Below, one piece after another: positions 25,214 to 34,307 of a DNA stretch of 64,000 nucleotides. Within the stretch, counting starts at the first letter, position 1; every line of letters starts with the position of its first letter. The DNA comes from Azospirillum endophyticum (GTDB taxonomy: Bacteria > Pseudomonadota > Alphaproteobacteria > Azospirillales > Azospirillaceae). Below the pieces are notes generated by a model. It did not search any database, was not told the origin of the DNA, and saw only the letters and a program-made list of their open reading frames with translations. The translations under genes and the position numbers were made by a program. The stretch covers positions 1 to 64,000 of the forward strand of contig NZ_JAENHM010000030.1 of NCBI RefSeq assembly GCF_016595245.1. Reading direction: 5' to 3'.

Positions 25214-25405
25214 TCACGCCGGGACGCAGCAGTCGGCAGGGCAGACGGCGGCGCATTGCGGGCTGTCGAACTGGCCCTGGCATTCGGTGCACTTGGCCGG
25301 GTCGATGACGTAGGTGCCCTTCTTCAGGCTGATGGCGATGTTCGGGCACTCGGCCTCGCAGGCGCCGCAGACGGTGCATTCGGCGGACTTGATCTTGTAG
25401 GCCAT
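25214..25405 (-). CDS. fdxN: FdxN-type 2[4Fe-4S] ferredoxin
   Basis: 63 residues with two cluster motifs: [12 protein letters not shown] (CX2CX2CX3C) and [18 protein letters not shown], which has the eight-residue gap (CX2CX8CX3C) typical of FdxN. Such ferredoxins pass low-potential electrons to nitrogenase or to NifB-dependent cofactor synthesis, and fdxN next to nifB is the common arrangement. The ATG follows AAGGAGAG, 54 bases after nifB. Confidence 0.96.
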   Translation of the reverse strand: MAYKIKSAECTVCGACEAECPNIAISLKKGTYVIDPAKCTECQGQFDSPQCAAVCPADCCVPA

Positions 25406-25459
25406 GGCTCTCTCCTTGGGTGATGGGATGGCTGTGGGGAAGAAGACAAAGGGGGATGA

Positions 25460-27025
25460 TCAGGCGCGGCGCGCGGTCAGCGCCCCGGTGCGGATCACCG
25501 CGTCCTGGCCGGCGCGGGACTGGACGACGCCCTGGCCGAGGCGCTCGGCGTAGTCCTTGAAGTAGGCCAGCGCCGATTCCTCGATGTAATCGAAGGCGAA
25601 GCGGTCGACCGGCTCGATCCCGGCATCGGCCAGCGACTTGGACGGGCAGCCGCCGATCTTGGCGACGAATACCGCGGTGCAGTCGTTGATCGCCGCCAGC
25701 ACGCCGTCCAGCGTATCGACGTCGCCGGAGCCGCCTTCGCAATACTGGTCGACGCGGCGGTGGCCGACGAACTTGGCGCCACCAGGTCCGACCTCGTAGA
25801 TCTGGAATTCCCTGGCATGGCCGAAATGCTCGTTGATTCGCTCGCCGCCCTTGGTGGCGACGGCGATCAGGATCGGATCGGCCCCGACGCCGACCGTTTC
25901 CTGCACATCGGCCTGGGCCGCGGCCTTGGAGGCGTTGCGGCCGGCGCGTTCGGCCTCGACATGCTCGCGGTAGGTGCGGCGGGCCTCGTCGTCATAGTCG
26001 ACCACGCCCATCGTCTCGATCTTGTCGGCGGTGAACTCGTCGCCGCGGTCCTCGCCCAGCAGGCCGACGGCATCGGCACGGCACTGGCGGCAGTGGCGCA
26101 TCAGCTTGGCCCCGCCTTCGCAGGCGTCCTGCACCACCTTCAGCTCCTGCGCCGAAGGCCCCCGCTGGCCGTTCAGGCCGAAATACGTGCCGTGGGCCGG
26201 GTCGGAGATCAGCGGCATGATGTTGTGCAGGAAGGCGCCGCGGCTCTTCACCGCCTTGTTCACCTCCAGCAGATGCTCGTCGTTGACCCCCGGGATCATG
26301 ACCGAGTTCACCTTCACCAGGATGCCGCGCGAGGTCAGCATCTCCAGTCCCAGCATCTGCTGTTCATGGAGGATCTTCGCGGCGTCCAGCCCGGTCCAGC
26401 GCCTGTGCTTGTAGAAGATCCACGGGTAGATCCGTGCACCGATCTCGGGATCGACCATGTTGATGGTGATGGTGACGTGGTCGATGTTGTACTGGGAGAT
26501 GGTGTCCACATGGTCGGGCAGGGCCAGGCCGTTGGTGGACAGGCACAGCTTCAGGTCCGGCGCCTTCTTCTGCAGCATCTCGAAGGTGGCGAAGGTGTTC
26601 TTGCCGCTTGCCGCCAGACTGTCGCCGGGGCCGGCGATGCCGATCACCGACAACTGCGGGATTTCCTGTGCGACGGCGAGGATCTTCTTGATCGCCTGGT
26701 CGGGAGTCAGCTTCTCGGAGACCACGCCCGGCCGGCTCTCGTTCGAGCAATCGTATTTGCGGTTGCAGTAGTTGCACTGGATGTTGCAGGCCGGGGCGAC
26801 CGCGACATGCATGCGGGCGAAATAGTGATGCGCCTCTTCCGAATAGCAGGGATGGTTCTTCACCTTCTCCCACACGGCCGGATCCATGTCGGCGGGACCG
26901 TCGGATGAACCGCAGGACGACGACGAACAGCCGGACGCCGTGTCGATGGCTGCCGGCATCGTCGCGGGCGGGGCCAGTTCCCCCAGCCCGAAGATGCTGT
27001 CGAGCGAAACCACGTTGCCCATCAT
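25460..27025 (-). CDS. nifB: NifB, radical SAM FeMo-co precursor (NifB-co) synthase
   Basis: 521 residues from the ATG at 27025, behind GGAAGGGAG. A Ser/Cys-rich N-terminus ([11 protein letters not shown]) precedes the radical SAM Cys80-X3-Cys84-X2-Cys87 (CNIQCNYC). The family signatures [23 protein letters not shown] and [17 protein letters not shown] follow. From about residue 395 a NifX/NafY-like domain is fused ([16 protein letters not shown] to [15 protein letters not shown]). NifB fuses two [4Fe-4S] units with a carbide from SAM to make the 8Fe core. First gene of an eleven-gene operon under the sigma-54/NifA promoter at 27075-27202. Confidence 0.98.
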   Translation of the reverse strand: MMGNVVSLDSIFGLGELAPPATMPAAIDTASGCSSSSCGSSDGPADMDPAVWEKVKNHPCYSEEAHHYFARMHVAVAPACNIQCNYCNRKYDCSNESRPGVVSEKLTPDQAIKKILAVAQEIPQLSVIGIAGPGDSLAASGKNTFATFEMLQKKAPDLKLCLSTNGLALPDHVDTISQYNIDHVTITINMVDPEIGARIYPWIFYKHRRWTGLDAAKILHEQQMLGLEMLTSRGILVKVNSVMIPGVNDEHLLEVNKAVKSRGAFLHNIMPLISDPAHGTYFGLNGQRGPSAQELKVVQDACEGGAKLMRHCRQCRADAVGLLGEDRGDEFTADKIETMGVVDYDDEARRTYREHVEAERAGRNASKAAAQADVQETVGVGADPILIAVATKGGERINEHFGHAREFQIYEVGPGGAKFVGHRRVDQYCEGGSGDVDTLDGVLAAINDCTAVFVAKIGGCPSKSLADAGIEPVDRFAFDYIEESALAYFKDYAERLGQGVVQSRAGQDAVIRTGALTARRA

Positions 27026-27074
27026 CCACTCCCTTCCTGCCGGCCCGGCGACACTGTTGGACGGATGGAGCAAG

Positions 27075-27090
27075 AGCAAGTTTGGGGCCA
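27075..27090 (-). promoter_or_regulatory. sigma-54 (-24/-12) promoter of nifB
   Basis: On the minus strand the sequence is TGGCCCCAAACTTGCT, against the consensus TGGCACGN4TTGCA/T. The GG and GC dinucleotides are at exact -24/-12 spacing. Transcription would start near 27064, about 40 bases before the nifB ATG. Two NifA sites lie 58-112 bases further upstream, the usual arrangement. Confidence 0.88.
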
Positions 27091-27147
27091 GATACCAGAA
27101 TCGAGGAATTACAAGGGCTTGCCTGGAATCGTCGGCGTCGCGGACGC

Positions 27148-27163
27148 TGTCGTCATTGCGACA
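27148..27163. promoter_or_regulatory. NifA upstream activator site, proximal
   Basis: TGT-CGTCATTGCG-ACA fits the NifA consensus TGT-N10-ACA exactly. Its edge is about 58 bases upstream of the -24 element of the nifB promoter. Confidence 0.85.
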
Positions 27164-27186
27164 AAGGCAGCAGCGGCGGCGGGCTT

Positions 27187-27202
27187 TGTCGGGGTGCCGA
27201 CA
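27187..27202. promoter_or_regulatory. NifA upstream activator site, distal
   Basis: TGT-CGGGGTGCCG-ACA is a second exact TGT-N10-ACA, starting 39 bases from the first and lying just past the stop of the cyclase-FHA gene. Two tandem sites suggest strong or cooperative NifA activation of the nifB operon. Confidence 0.82.
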
Positions 27203-27208
27203 CTGGCG

Positions 27209-28138
27209 TCAGGCGAGTTCGCCGCGGAAGGAGACGACATGGTCCTGTCCCTCGTCCAATGCCTCCGCGCCGAAGCCGATCAGGCCGCTGCCGACCAGCT
27301 TGGTCGAATCGCGGCGCAGCACCACCGGCGGCGAGCCCCCGCTGCGGATGAAGGTGCCGTTGGTGGAATGGTCGGTCAGCAGGAAGCTCTCGCGGGTGAA
27401 GTCGATCACCGCATGCTGGCGCGAGGTCTGGCGCGAGGCGATGCGCAGGCCGCTGTTGTCCTCTCGTCCAATGGTGACGCGGGGCAGCGTCCGGCTCAGC
27501 GTGATGTCCTGTCCGCGATAGGCGAGATGCAGCGTCATCATAGGGCCGCCGGCTTCCGTCACCAGGGAGAAGCCGAGCGTGGTGCTTTCGATGGCGTCCT
27601 CGGTGTCGTCGTCCGCGCGGATCTGGTGGACACGGATCGGCGCCGCCTTGCCCTTCATCGCCACGTTGCTGAGCGGCTTGGTCCGGCCGCGCAGGTCCGG
27701 CGACAGGCCATCCACCAGCGCCTGGGTCGCCAGGATCTCGCCCGGCCGGGCGATCTGCTGCACCCGGGCGGCAACGTTGCAGGCATCGCCATACAGGTCG
27801 CCGATCCCTTCGATCACCGTGCCGAAATGAATGCCGATGCGCAGCCGCAGCCGGTGCTGATCCTGGATGCCGATCATCGCGCAGGCGGTGCGGGTGGCGT
27901 CGTCGCAGACCGGAAAGGCGGCCAGCAGCCCGTCGCCCAGGCTCTTGATGACGCCGCCGCGATGGTCTTCCACCAGATGGCGCAGATGCGCCAGCACCCG
28001 CTGGGTCATCGCCGCGGCGGTGGCGTTGCCGATCCGCTCGTACAGCATCGTGCTGTCGGCGATGTCGACGAACATCAGGGCGAGGGGCTTCTCAAGCGAA
28101 GGCAAGACGGAGATCCGTTCGATCGGGGAACGCGCCAT
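27209..28138 (-). CDS. class III adenylate/guanylate cyclase with C-terminal FHA domain
   Basis: About 309 residues from the ATG at 28138; a GTG at 28165 is in frame and neither has a good Shine-Dalgarno. The cyclase domain shows the metal-binding FVDIADSTMLYER, KSLGDGLLAAF and GDACNVAARVQQIARPGEI. From about residue 200 an FHA domain follows (LPRVTIGREDNSGLRI, SRQHAVIDF, HSTNGTFI), which binds phosphothreonine. No membrane segments. It sits between nifA and nifB on the same strand and may be transcribed with nifA. A link between kinase signalling, a cyclic nucleotide and nif expression is suggested by position only. Confidence 0.9.
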   Translation of the reverse strand: MARSPIERISVLPSLEKPLALMFVDIADSTMLYERIGNATAAAMTQRVLAHLRHLVEDHRGGVIKSLGDGLLAAFPVCDDATRTACAMIGIQDQHRLRLRIGIHFGTVIEGIGDLYGDACNVAARVQQIARPGEILATQALVDGLSPDLRGRTKPLSNVAMKGKAAPIRVHQIRADDDTEDAIESTTLGFSLVTEAGGPMMTLHLAYRGQDITLSRTLPRVTIGREDNSGLRIASRQTSRQHAVIDFTRESFLLTDHSTNGTFIRSGGSPPVVLRRDSTKLVGSGLIGFGAEALDEGQDHVVSFRGELA

Positions 28139-28237
28139 CGAACCGAAGGCCGGGCAAGGTAACACGAAACCGCGGCCCCGTGCGATTGCCGCTGCAGGCG
28201 GCCGGGCGGTGGCCGGTCGGCGCGTGGAGGCCGCTTC

Positions 28238-30133
28238 TTAGAACCTCTTGATCTCGATGTTGTACTTGCGCAGTGCGTAGCTCACCTGCCGCGTCGTCAT
28301 GCCCAGAAGGCGGGCGGCCTTGGCCTGGACCCAGCCGGTCCGTTCCATCGCCCAGACCAACCGGTCGCGCAGCGGACCCGACTCCGGCTCGTCCAGCGGC
28401 AGATCGGGGCCTGCGGCCGTGGGTTGCGGTGCCGGCGCGGAGAGAGCGGCAGGCGCCGACATTGCGGGTTGGGGGGTGGGCAGGGGAGAGATTGCGGACG
28501 GCGGCAGCGGCTTGGAGGCGCCGCAGACCGGCAGCGGCCCGGCGCCGCAGCCGGATGCGCAGGCCGGCCACTGTGCACCGTTGGGCGCTCCATTGGCTGC
28601 GCCGTTGGCCGGATTCGCCATCGCCGGTGGAATGGCGGAGGGATGCGGCCGGCCCGGTACCGGGTTGCCAGGGGGGGGAACGGACGGATTGGTTGCGGTG
28701 CCGCTCATCGACGGCGCCAGCCCGCCGACGGCGGCCCCCATCGTGCGGTACTGGAACAGCACCGACGAGTTGCAGAGATTCATGCTGCAGGACAGGTCGG
28801 GCACGCGGATGGTGCCGTTGCGGCATTGGGTCGCCGCACGTTCGATGCAGTTCTCCAACTCGCGCACGTTGCCGGGCCAGGTGCAGCGGTTCAGCACTTC
28901 CAGCGCATCATGGTCGATATCCAGGTTCATGCCGTTGTCGCGGCCGAATTTGGTGACGAAATGCTTGGCCAGCATGGCGATGTCGCCGCGCCGCTCGCGC
29001 AGCGGCGGCAGGTGGATGGTCACCACGTTGATGCGGAAATACAGGTCGGCGCGGAACTTGCCATGGCCGACCGCCTCTTCCAGGTTCAGATTGGTGGCGC
29101 AGATCAGGCGCACGTCGGTCTTGATCGTCTTCGACCCGCCGACCCGCTCGAACTCCTGCTCCTGCAGTACCCGCAGCAGCTTGGCCTGGAAGTTGGAGGA
29201 GATGTCGCCGATCTCGTCCAGGAACAGCGTGCCGCCCGACGCCAATTCGAACCGGCCCTTATGATCCTTCTGCGCTCCGGTGAAGGAGCCCTTCTCGTGG
29301 CCGAACAGTTCCGACTCCAGCAGCGATTCGGGCAGGGCGGCGCAGTTGACGCGGATGAAGGGGGCGTCCTTGCGCGGGGACAGGTTGTGGATCGCCCGGG
29401 CGATCAGCTCCTTTCCCGTGCCGCTCTCGCCGCGGATCAGGACGGTGGATTTGAAGGGCGCCACCCGGTGCAGTTGGGCCAGCACGTCGACCATGTTGGG
29501 GCTGGTGCAGACCACGTCGTTGACCGGCGCCACCACCGGTCGCAGTTCCTTCTGGACCCGGAAGGTCTCGCGCATCATGAAGCGCCGTTCTTCCGCCACC
29601 GTCCGGTGCAGCCGCACAGTCTGGCCGATCAGGTTGGCGACCATGGTCAGGAAACGGACATCCGAGCCGAAATGGCCGCTGGGGCCGTCGTCGGAGATGC
29701 GGTCGATGGTCAGCACGCCGATGACGGCGCCGGCGGCCTTGATCGGCACGCCGACCAGCGAGGCCACCTGCTCGTCGAGATCGTCGCGCCCGCCGGAGCG
29801 GTTGTTGAACAGCGGCTCCTCCGCCAGGTTGGGGACCACGGCCGGCATGCCGGTCTTCAGGATGCGGCCGCTGATGCCTTCGTCCTGGTTGTAGTCGATC
29901 GCCTGCGCCGGCGAATCCTTCGGCAGTCCCTGCGCGGCGACGAGCCGCAGGGCCCCGTCCTCGCCTTGGATGTAAACCCGGCCGCGATGCATCTGCAACT
30001 GATAGGACAGCGCCCGCAGCACCTCGCGCAGGGTCTGTTCCAGGTCCAGCGACGATCCGAGGATCTTGCTGACCTCATAGATCGTCAGCAGCTCGAGGCT
30101 GGAGGAAGATACGGATTGGGCAGCACTCGGCAT
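28238..30133 (-). CDS. nifA: NifA, sigma-54-dependent activator of nitrogen-fixation genes
   Basis: 631 residues from the ATG at 30133, behind GAGGGG. An N-terminal GAF domain (about 15-170) precedes the AAA+ domain with Walker A GESGTGKE near 235, the sigma-54 contact loop GSFTGA and LFLDEIGD. The Cys series C-X11-C-X19-C-X4-C begins at NRCTWPGN and ends SCSMNLC; it is the mark of oxygen-sensitive NifA proteins that need no NifL. A linker of more than 100 Pro/Ala residues leads to a Fis-type HTH ([20 protein letters not shown]) ending IEIKRF. The contact loop has Ser for the usual Ala. The tetR gene is divergent. Confidence 0.98.
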   Translation of the reverse strand: MPSAAQSVSSSSLELLTIYEVSKILGSSLDLEQTLREVLRALSYQLQMHRGRVYIQGEDGALRLVAAQGLPKDSPAQAIDYNQDEGISGRILKTGMPAVVPNLAEEPLFNNRSGGRDDLDEQVASLVGVPIKAAGAVIGVLTIDRISDDGPSGHFGSDVRFLTMVANLIGQTVRLHRTVAEERRFMMRETFRVQKELRPVVAPVNDVVCTSPNMVDVLAQLHRVAPFKSTVLIRGESGTGKELIARAIHNLSPRKDAPFIRVNCAALPESLLESELFGHEKGSFTGAQKDHKGRFELASGGTLFLDEIGDISSNFQAKLLRVLQEQEFERVGGSKTIKTDVRLICATNLNLEEAVGHGKFRADLYFRINVVTIHLPPLRERRGDIAMLAKHFVTKFGRDNGMNLDIDHDALEVLNRCTWPGNVRELENCIERAATQCRNGTIRVPDLSCSMNLCNSSVLFQYRTMGAAVGGLAPSMSGTATNPSVPPPGNPVPGRPHPSAIPPAMANPANGAANGAPNGAQWPACASGCGAGPLPVCGASKPLPPSAISPLPTPQPAMSAPAALSAPAPQPTAAGPDLPLDEPESGPLRDRLVWAMERTGWVQAKAARLLGMTTRQVSYALRKYNIEIKRF

Positions 30134-30486
30134 GATCGAACCCCTCGCTCGGCTGGGGACCCGGGACATCTGCCGGACGGCTGGGTCCGGGCATAGCGCT
30201 CCATCGGGTCCCGGCGTCAGCGCCTTGATCCGCAACCCCCCGGATACCGGTGCGGCCGTTGGTCCGGCTGTCCCATTCTTTCGCTGTTTCTGTGCCCGTC
30301 TTCCGGGCCGGGCCTAGCCGCGACTCCATTCGTACGCTGCCAGCCGGTGGAAAGTGTCCGTGACTGCTCGCCGAAAGGCAAGACTTTTTGCATAGATTCC
30401 GCTGCGCCGCACAATGACCTTGGGCATTGGTGGAGGAGGGAAATCATGTTAATAACTGACTGGTCAGTTATGAAAAGGAGCGCGCG
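30134..30486. other. 353-bp divergent intergenic region, nifA / tetR
   Basis: It holds the nifA leader and promoter on the minus strand and the tetR promoter on the plus strand. The only element I can define is the TetR-type palindrome at 30453-30470. I see no sigma-54 or NifA site, so nifA is probably read from a vegetative promoter. Confidence 0.6.
30453..30470. promoter_or_regulatory. probable TetR operator
   Basis: TAACTGAC-TG-GTCAGTTA, a perfect 8-base inverted repeat with a two-base centre, ends 16 bases before the tetR start. Size and place fit autoregulation by the adjacent TetR-family protein. Confidence 0.78.
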
Positions 30487-31170
30487 ATGCCCTCCCGTCA
30501 TCCCGACCCCGACACTTCCGACGGCTCGACCGACCGGCCGCGCTGGCGCCGCCGCAAAGATGCCCGTCCGCAGGAGATCGTCGCCGCCGCGATGGAGGTC
30601 TTCGCCGAACGCGGGTTTGCCGCCGCGCGGCTGGAGGAGGTCGCGACCCGCGCCGGCCTCAGCAAAGGCACGCTCTATCTCTATTTTTCCAGTAAGGACG
30701 AGCTGTTCAAGGCAGTGATCCGCACCGCCATCCTGCCCAATCTGCAACAAGCCGAGACTCTGGTCTCCACAGCCGGAATCCCATGTTTTCCGTTGCTGGA
30801 ACAGCTGCTGCGCATGGTCGCGCATCTGATCGAAACGACGCGCATGGCGATCATTCCGCGGCTGGTGATCGCCGAGGCCGGCAATTTCCCGGAGCTTGCC
30901 GCTTTCTACCACCGCGAGGTGATCCGCCGCGGCTTCGGCGTGCTGGCCGCCCTGTTGCGGCGGGGGATCGAAAGCGGCGAGTTCCGTCCGGTGGCGATCG
31001 ATCCCGGCGTGCGCCTGATCGTGGCGCCGCTTCTGATGAGCGCCCTGTGGCGGACCTCCTTCGACGGCATCGACGGCGAGCCGCCGCAGGACGTGACGGC
31101 GCTGGTGGAGGCCCAAATCGACAATCTGCGCCTTGTGCTGCTTCGCGATGCGGGGGAGAGGGCGCTATGA
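30487..31170 (+). CDS. TetR-family transcriptional regulator
   Basis: 227 residues. An Arg-rich N-terminus precedes the TetR HTH (IVAAAMEVFAERGFAAARLE to AGLSKGTLYLYFSSKDELF). The C-terminal ligand domain resembles the AcrR-like C-terminal regions that end in a TetR_C-type helical bundle. The ATG is behind AAGGAG. Its stop overlaps the next start (ATGA), so it is coupled to the HlyD and ABC genes it likely controls. The inducer is unknown, probably a toxic hydrophobic compound. Confidence 0.92.
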   Translation: MPSRHPDPDTSDGSTDRPRWRRRKDARPQEIVAAAMEVFAERGFAAARLEEVATRAGLSKGTLYLYFSSKDELFKAVIRTAILPNLQQAETLVSTAGIPCFPLLEQLLRMVAHLIETTRMAIIPRLVIAEAGNFPELAAFYHREVIRRGFGVLAALLRRGIESGEFRPVAIDPGVRLIVAPLLMSALWRTSFDGIDGEPPQDVTALVEAQIDNLRLVLLRDAGERAL

Positions 31171-32135
31171 GCGAACTTCTCAGGAGCGTCCTCGACGGCC
31201 TCACCGCCCTGGCGCTTGCGATCGGACTGCCCTTCGCGGACGGCGGTCCGCCGCCGCTCGCCCATGGCTATGTCGAGGGGGAGTATCTGCGCATCGCCGC
31301 CCCCAGCGCCGGCATGCTGGAAAGCCTGCCGGTCGCCCGCGGCGCGCGGGTGGCGGCCGGGGCGCCGCTATTCGCCATCGACCGCGCCACCGCCATGGCG
31401 GAGCGCGACCGGCTCGCCGCCGCATTGGCCCAGGCACGGGCGCAGCGCGCCGACCTTGCCACCGGCAAACGGCCGCAGGAAATGGCGGTGCTGACCGCGC
31501 AAAAAGCCCGAGCGGAAGCGGCGCTGCGCTATTCCACCGCCGAACTGTCCCGTCAGCAGGAGCTGGTCGCCCGCAGGGTGTCGTCCCCCGACAAGCTCGA
31601 TCAGGCGCGTGCCGCCCATGATCGCGACCGAGGCCACCTTGCGGAGGCGGAGGCGCAGCTGGCGGTCGCGGCGCTGTCCGCCCGGCCCGAACAGCTGCGG
31701 GCCGCCGATGAGGCGGTGATCCAGGCGGAGGCGGCGCTGGTCCAGGCGGACCGGCGGCTGGTCGATCTGGCACCCGTCGCTCCGGTGGCGGCCCTGGTGG
31801 ACGACACGCTCTACAATCCCGGCGAATGGGTGCCGGCCGGCTCCCCGGTCGTGTCGCTTCTGCCGCCGGAGCGGGTGAAGCTGGTGCTGTTCGTGCCGGA
31901 AACCGCCGTGGCGACGGTGTCGCCGGGAAGCTCCCTTTCGGTGCACTGCGACGGCTGCCCACCGGACCTGTCGGCGCGGGTGACCCGGATCGCCTCCCAG
32001 GCCGAGTACACGCCACCGGTGATCTACAGCGTCGGCAGTCGGGAGAAGCTGGTCTTCCGGGTGGAGGCGGTGCCGGACCGGCCGCTGAATCCGGGGCTGC
32101 CGGTGGATGTCTGGCCGGCAGGGGCGGGCCGATGA
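31167..32135 (+). CDS. HlyD/EmrA-type membrane fusion protein of an ABC exporter
   Basis: 322 residues. An N-terminal hydrophobic stretch (LDGLTALALAIGLPFADG) serves as signal or anchor. A split lipoyl-like domain (GMLESLPVARGARVAAGAPLF and later LYNPGEWVPAGSPVVSLLP) flanks an Ala/Gln/Arg-rich coiled-coil hairpin of about 120 residues. A beta-barrel part follows. It resembles YhiI/YbhG partners of ABC-2 exporters. Overlaps of four bases join it to tetR before and the ABC gene after. Confidence 0.9.
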   Translation: MSELLRSVLDGLTALALAIGLPFADGGPPPLAHGYVEGEYLRIAAPSAGMLESLPVARGARVAAGAPLFAIDRATAMAERDRLAAALAQARAQRADLATGKRPQEMAVLTAQKARAEAALRYSTAELSRQQELVARRVSSPDKLDQARAAHDRDRGHLAEAEAQLAVAALSARPEQLRAADEAVIQAEAALVQADRRLVDLAPVAPVAALVDDTLYNPGEWVPAGSPVVSLLPPERVKLVLFVPETAVATVSPGSSLSVHCDGCPPDLSARVTRIASQAEYTPPVIYSVGSREKLVFRVEAVPDRPLNPGLPVDVWPAGAGR

Positions 32136-33076
32136 CGGCGGAACGCTCTCCCGCCGGCGGGCCGGCCATCGACGTCCATGGGCTGGTCAAGCGCTTCGGC
32201 AGCAAGACCGTGGTCGACAATGTGTCGATTCGGGTGGAGACCGGGGAGATCTACGGCTTTCTCGGTCCCAACGGGTCGGGCAAGACCACCACGATCCGCC
32301 TGCTCTGCGGCCTGCTGACTCCCGACGCGGGGGAGGGCAGCTGTCTCGGTCTGGACATCCGCCGGCAGAGTGCGGCGATCAAGCGGCAGGTCGGTTACAT
32401 GACCCAGAAGTTCAGCTTCTGGGAGGATCTGAGCATCGCCGAGAATTTGGATTTTGTCGCCCGCATGTATGGGCTGCCCGACCGGCGGCATCGGGTGGGC
32501 GAGGCACTGGACCGGCTGGGCCTGTCCAACCGTCGCACGCAACTGGCGGGGGAGCTGTCGGGCGGCTGGAAGCAGCGTCTGGCGCTGGCCGCCTGTATCC
32601 TGCACGGCCCCAAGCTGCTGTTGCTGGACGAGCCGACGGCAGGGGTCGATCCCAAGGCGCGGCGCGAATTCTGGGACGAGATCCACCGGCTGGCCGGGGA
32701 CGGGCTGACGGTGCTGGTCAGCACCCATTACATGGACGAGGCCGAGCGCTGCCACCGCATCGCCTATATCGCCTACGGGACGTTGATGACCCACGGGACG
32801 GTGGATCAGGTCATCGCCGAATCCGGCCTGCATACCCGTCTGGTCGCAGGCGATGGCCTGCACCGCATCGCCACGGCATTGGAAGGCCGGCCGGGGGTGG
32901 AGATGGTCGCGGTCTTCGGCAGCCGCCTTCATGTCAGTGGTACCGACGAAGGTGAGCTGGACCGGGCGCTCGCCCCCTGGGCGGGCCAAGCGGATCTGCG
33001 GATCACCGCGACGGAGCCGACGCTGGAAGACGTCTTCATCCACCTGATGAACCGCAGCACCGACAATTTCCGGTGA
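32132..33076 (+). CDS. ABC exporter ATP-binding subunit (ABC-2 type)
   Basis: 314 residues: Walker A GPNGSGKTTT, Q-loop YMTQKFSFWEDLS, signature LSGGWKQRL, Walker B LLLLDEPTAGVDP and H-loop VSTHYMDEA. A C-terminal extension of the drug/lipid-exporter class ends TEPTLEDVFIHLMNR. Normally one or two ABC-2 permease genes follow. Here the next gene, five bases on, is on the opposite strand, so the permease is absent from the locus. The subunit must work with a permease encoded elsewhere, or the operon has lost its end. Confidence 0.93.
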   Translation: MTAERSPAGGPAIDVHGLVKRFGSKTVVDNVSIRVETGEIYGFLGPNGSGKTTTIRLLCGLLTPDAGEGSCLGLDIRRQSAAIKRQVGYMTQKFSFWEDLSIAENLDFVARMYGLPDRRHRVGEALDRLGLSNRRTQLAGELSGGWKQRLALAACILHGPKLLLLDEPTAGVDPKARREFWDEIHRLAGDGLTVLVSTHYMDEAERCHRIAYIAYGTLMTHGTVDQVIAESGLHTRLVAGDGLHRIATALEGRPGVEMVAVFGSRLHVSGTDEGELDRALAPWAGQADLRITATEPTLEDVFIHLMNRSTDNFR

Positions 33077-33080
33077 CGGA

Positions 33081-33449
33081 TTACTCGGTCTGGGCCGAGG
33101 TGACGCCGGTGTTCTTGTTCCACTTCAGCGTCAGCTTGGAGAGCTGGCAAAGGTTCAGGCCCTGCCACACCGCCGACTCGCCATCGTCATAAACGACCTT
33201 CATGTCCCACTTGCAGGTCTTCTCGGCCTTGGCGAAGGAGACCTCGAAATACTCGCCGTCGTCCAGCACGTCGCGGCCGAGGATGTCCTCATCCCAGTTG
33301 TTGTTGTTGTTTTCGGAAACGAAGATGTGCTTCAGCGGATAGCCGGTCTTGTTGACGATGGTGAAATCCTGCTGTCCAGCCAACGCTGCGCCATGCAACA
33401 GGAACAGCGAGGACGCAACCATCAGAGCCTTGGCGGCGACGTTCTTCAA
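33081..33449 (-). CDS. small secreted protein of unknown function
   Basis: 122 residues if it starts at TTG 33449, which has GGAG six bases upstream. A typical signal peptide follows at once (KNVAAKALMVASSLFLLHGAALA, cut near ALA-GQQ). The ATG at 33515 would add 22 residues before the signal and is unlikely. The mature part has a beta-rich pattern with FTIVNKTGYPLKHIFVSE, an Asn/Asp-rich turn and two Cys that could form a disulfide. I do not recognise a characterised family. It is monocistronic and convergent with the ABC gene. Confidence 0.75.
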   Translation of the reverse strand: MKNVAAKALMVASSLFLLHGAALAGQQDFTIVNKTGYPLKHIFVSENNNNNWDEDILGRDVLDDGEYFEVSFAKAEKTCKWDMKVVYDDGESAVWQGLNLCQLSKLTLKWNKNTGVTSAQTE

Positions 33450-33908
33450 GATGATCTCCGTGTGAGGAAAATTGGTTCGTGGTGGAATTTGTGCATCGCA
33501 ATCGAACTCCGTCAATATGGGAGTTACCCCAAATGAATGGGCAGACTCTAAACGACTAATTCTTTCCAGTCGAAGAAATCAAATTCCGCTGTTTATCTCT
33601 TGTGTGACCCTGATCCCCACCGATAAAGCTGTTCATGCTAAATTAGAGAATCCGGTCGCTAAGGGCCTCGGCCTTCGCCGCCACGCGATGGACAAAAGCA
33701 ATCGGCGGAGCAGGCGCCGATGGACGTCGTTCGTCGGTTGCAAGAGGCCAATGGTCGCAAGCGCTTGGCCCGTCGGGAACTTTGTCGCGGCGCACACAAT
33801 GTGGTACATGATGAAGACCGGCCTTCGAAGCCGGTCAAGATCATGACCAAGTTCTGGACCGCAACCGGTCCTGCCGGGGCGGTCCCAATCCAGGGGAAGG
33901 AACAACGC
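33450..33908. other. 459-bp intergenic region with lower GC
   Basis: It carries the promoters of the divergent secreted protein (minus) and small protein (plus). The stretch 33530-33650 is clearly more AT-rich than its surroundings. I find no convincing gene, RNA or binding site in it; the open frames crossing it lack start signals. Confidence 0.5.
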
Positions 33909-34133
33909 ATGTCGGGTTTCAAGGACGCGCCGCCGGATGACCGGTCGGAACTGTCGCCGGAGCAGGAAAGCGCCATCCGCATCGTCGCCAACAACCTGCA
34001 TCGCCTGAACGACGCCGTCGTCAAGGCGGTCGAGGCCGGCGTCACGGTCGAACTGATGCGCACCGCCCGCTATCACAACGAAGCCGGCAACTGGGGCGAC
34101 CAGCTCACCCCGGTGGTCCGCCCCGGCAAGTGA
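33909..34133 (+). CDS. small conserved-looking cytoplasmic protein, 74 residues
   Basis: ATG at 33909 behind AAGGA. An acidic N-terminus (DDRSELSPEQESAIRIVANN) is followed by an amphipathic helix (LHRLNDAVVKAVEAGVTVEL) and a short basic end. Codon use is like its neighbours. A good terminator follows at 34170-34205, supporting a real short transcript. Function unknown. Confidence 0.72.
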   Translation: MSGFKDAPPDDRSELSPEQESAIRIVANNLHRLNDAVVKAVEAGVTVELMRTARYHNEAGNWGDQLTPVVRPGK

Positions 34134-34169
34134 CCGCTTCCGGCTGATCGGGCCGGAAATCTGGCGAAA

Positions 34170-34205
34170 GGGCCGTCATCCGTCCAGTGGATGGCGGCCT
34201 TTTTT
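34170..34205 (+). terminator. intrinsic terminator after the 74-residue protein gene
   Basis: GCCGTCATCC pairs with GGATGGCGGC (one G-U) across a seven-base loop, followed by CCTTTTTT. It lies 37 bases after the stop. Confidence 0.9.
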
Positions 34206-34307
34206 CGTATGTCGACAAAATTCCGGCGTCGACGGAAGATAAGCTGGCCGACGGCGGTCGCAGCCACAAACTTGTTGGGCATTCCGCTATCGATGCGAGG
34301 CCCAGCC

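Noticed and set aside
33472..33846. Plus-strand frame of 124 codons in the 33.5-33.9 kb gap
   Set aside because: Poor codon pattern, no Shine-Dalgarno, and it overlaps the start region of the 74-residue protein gene.
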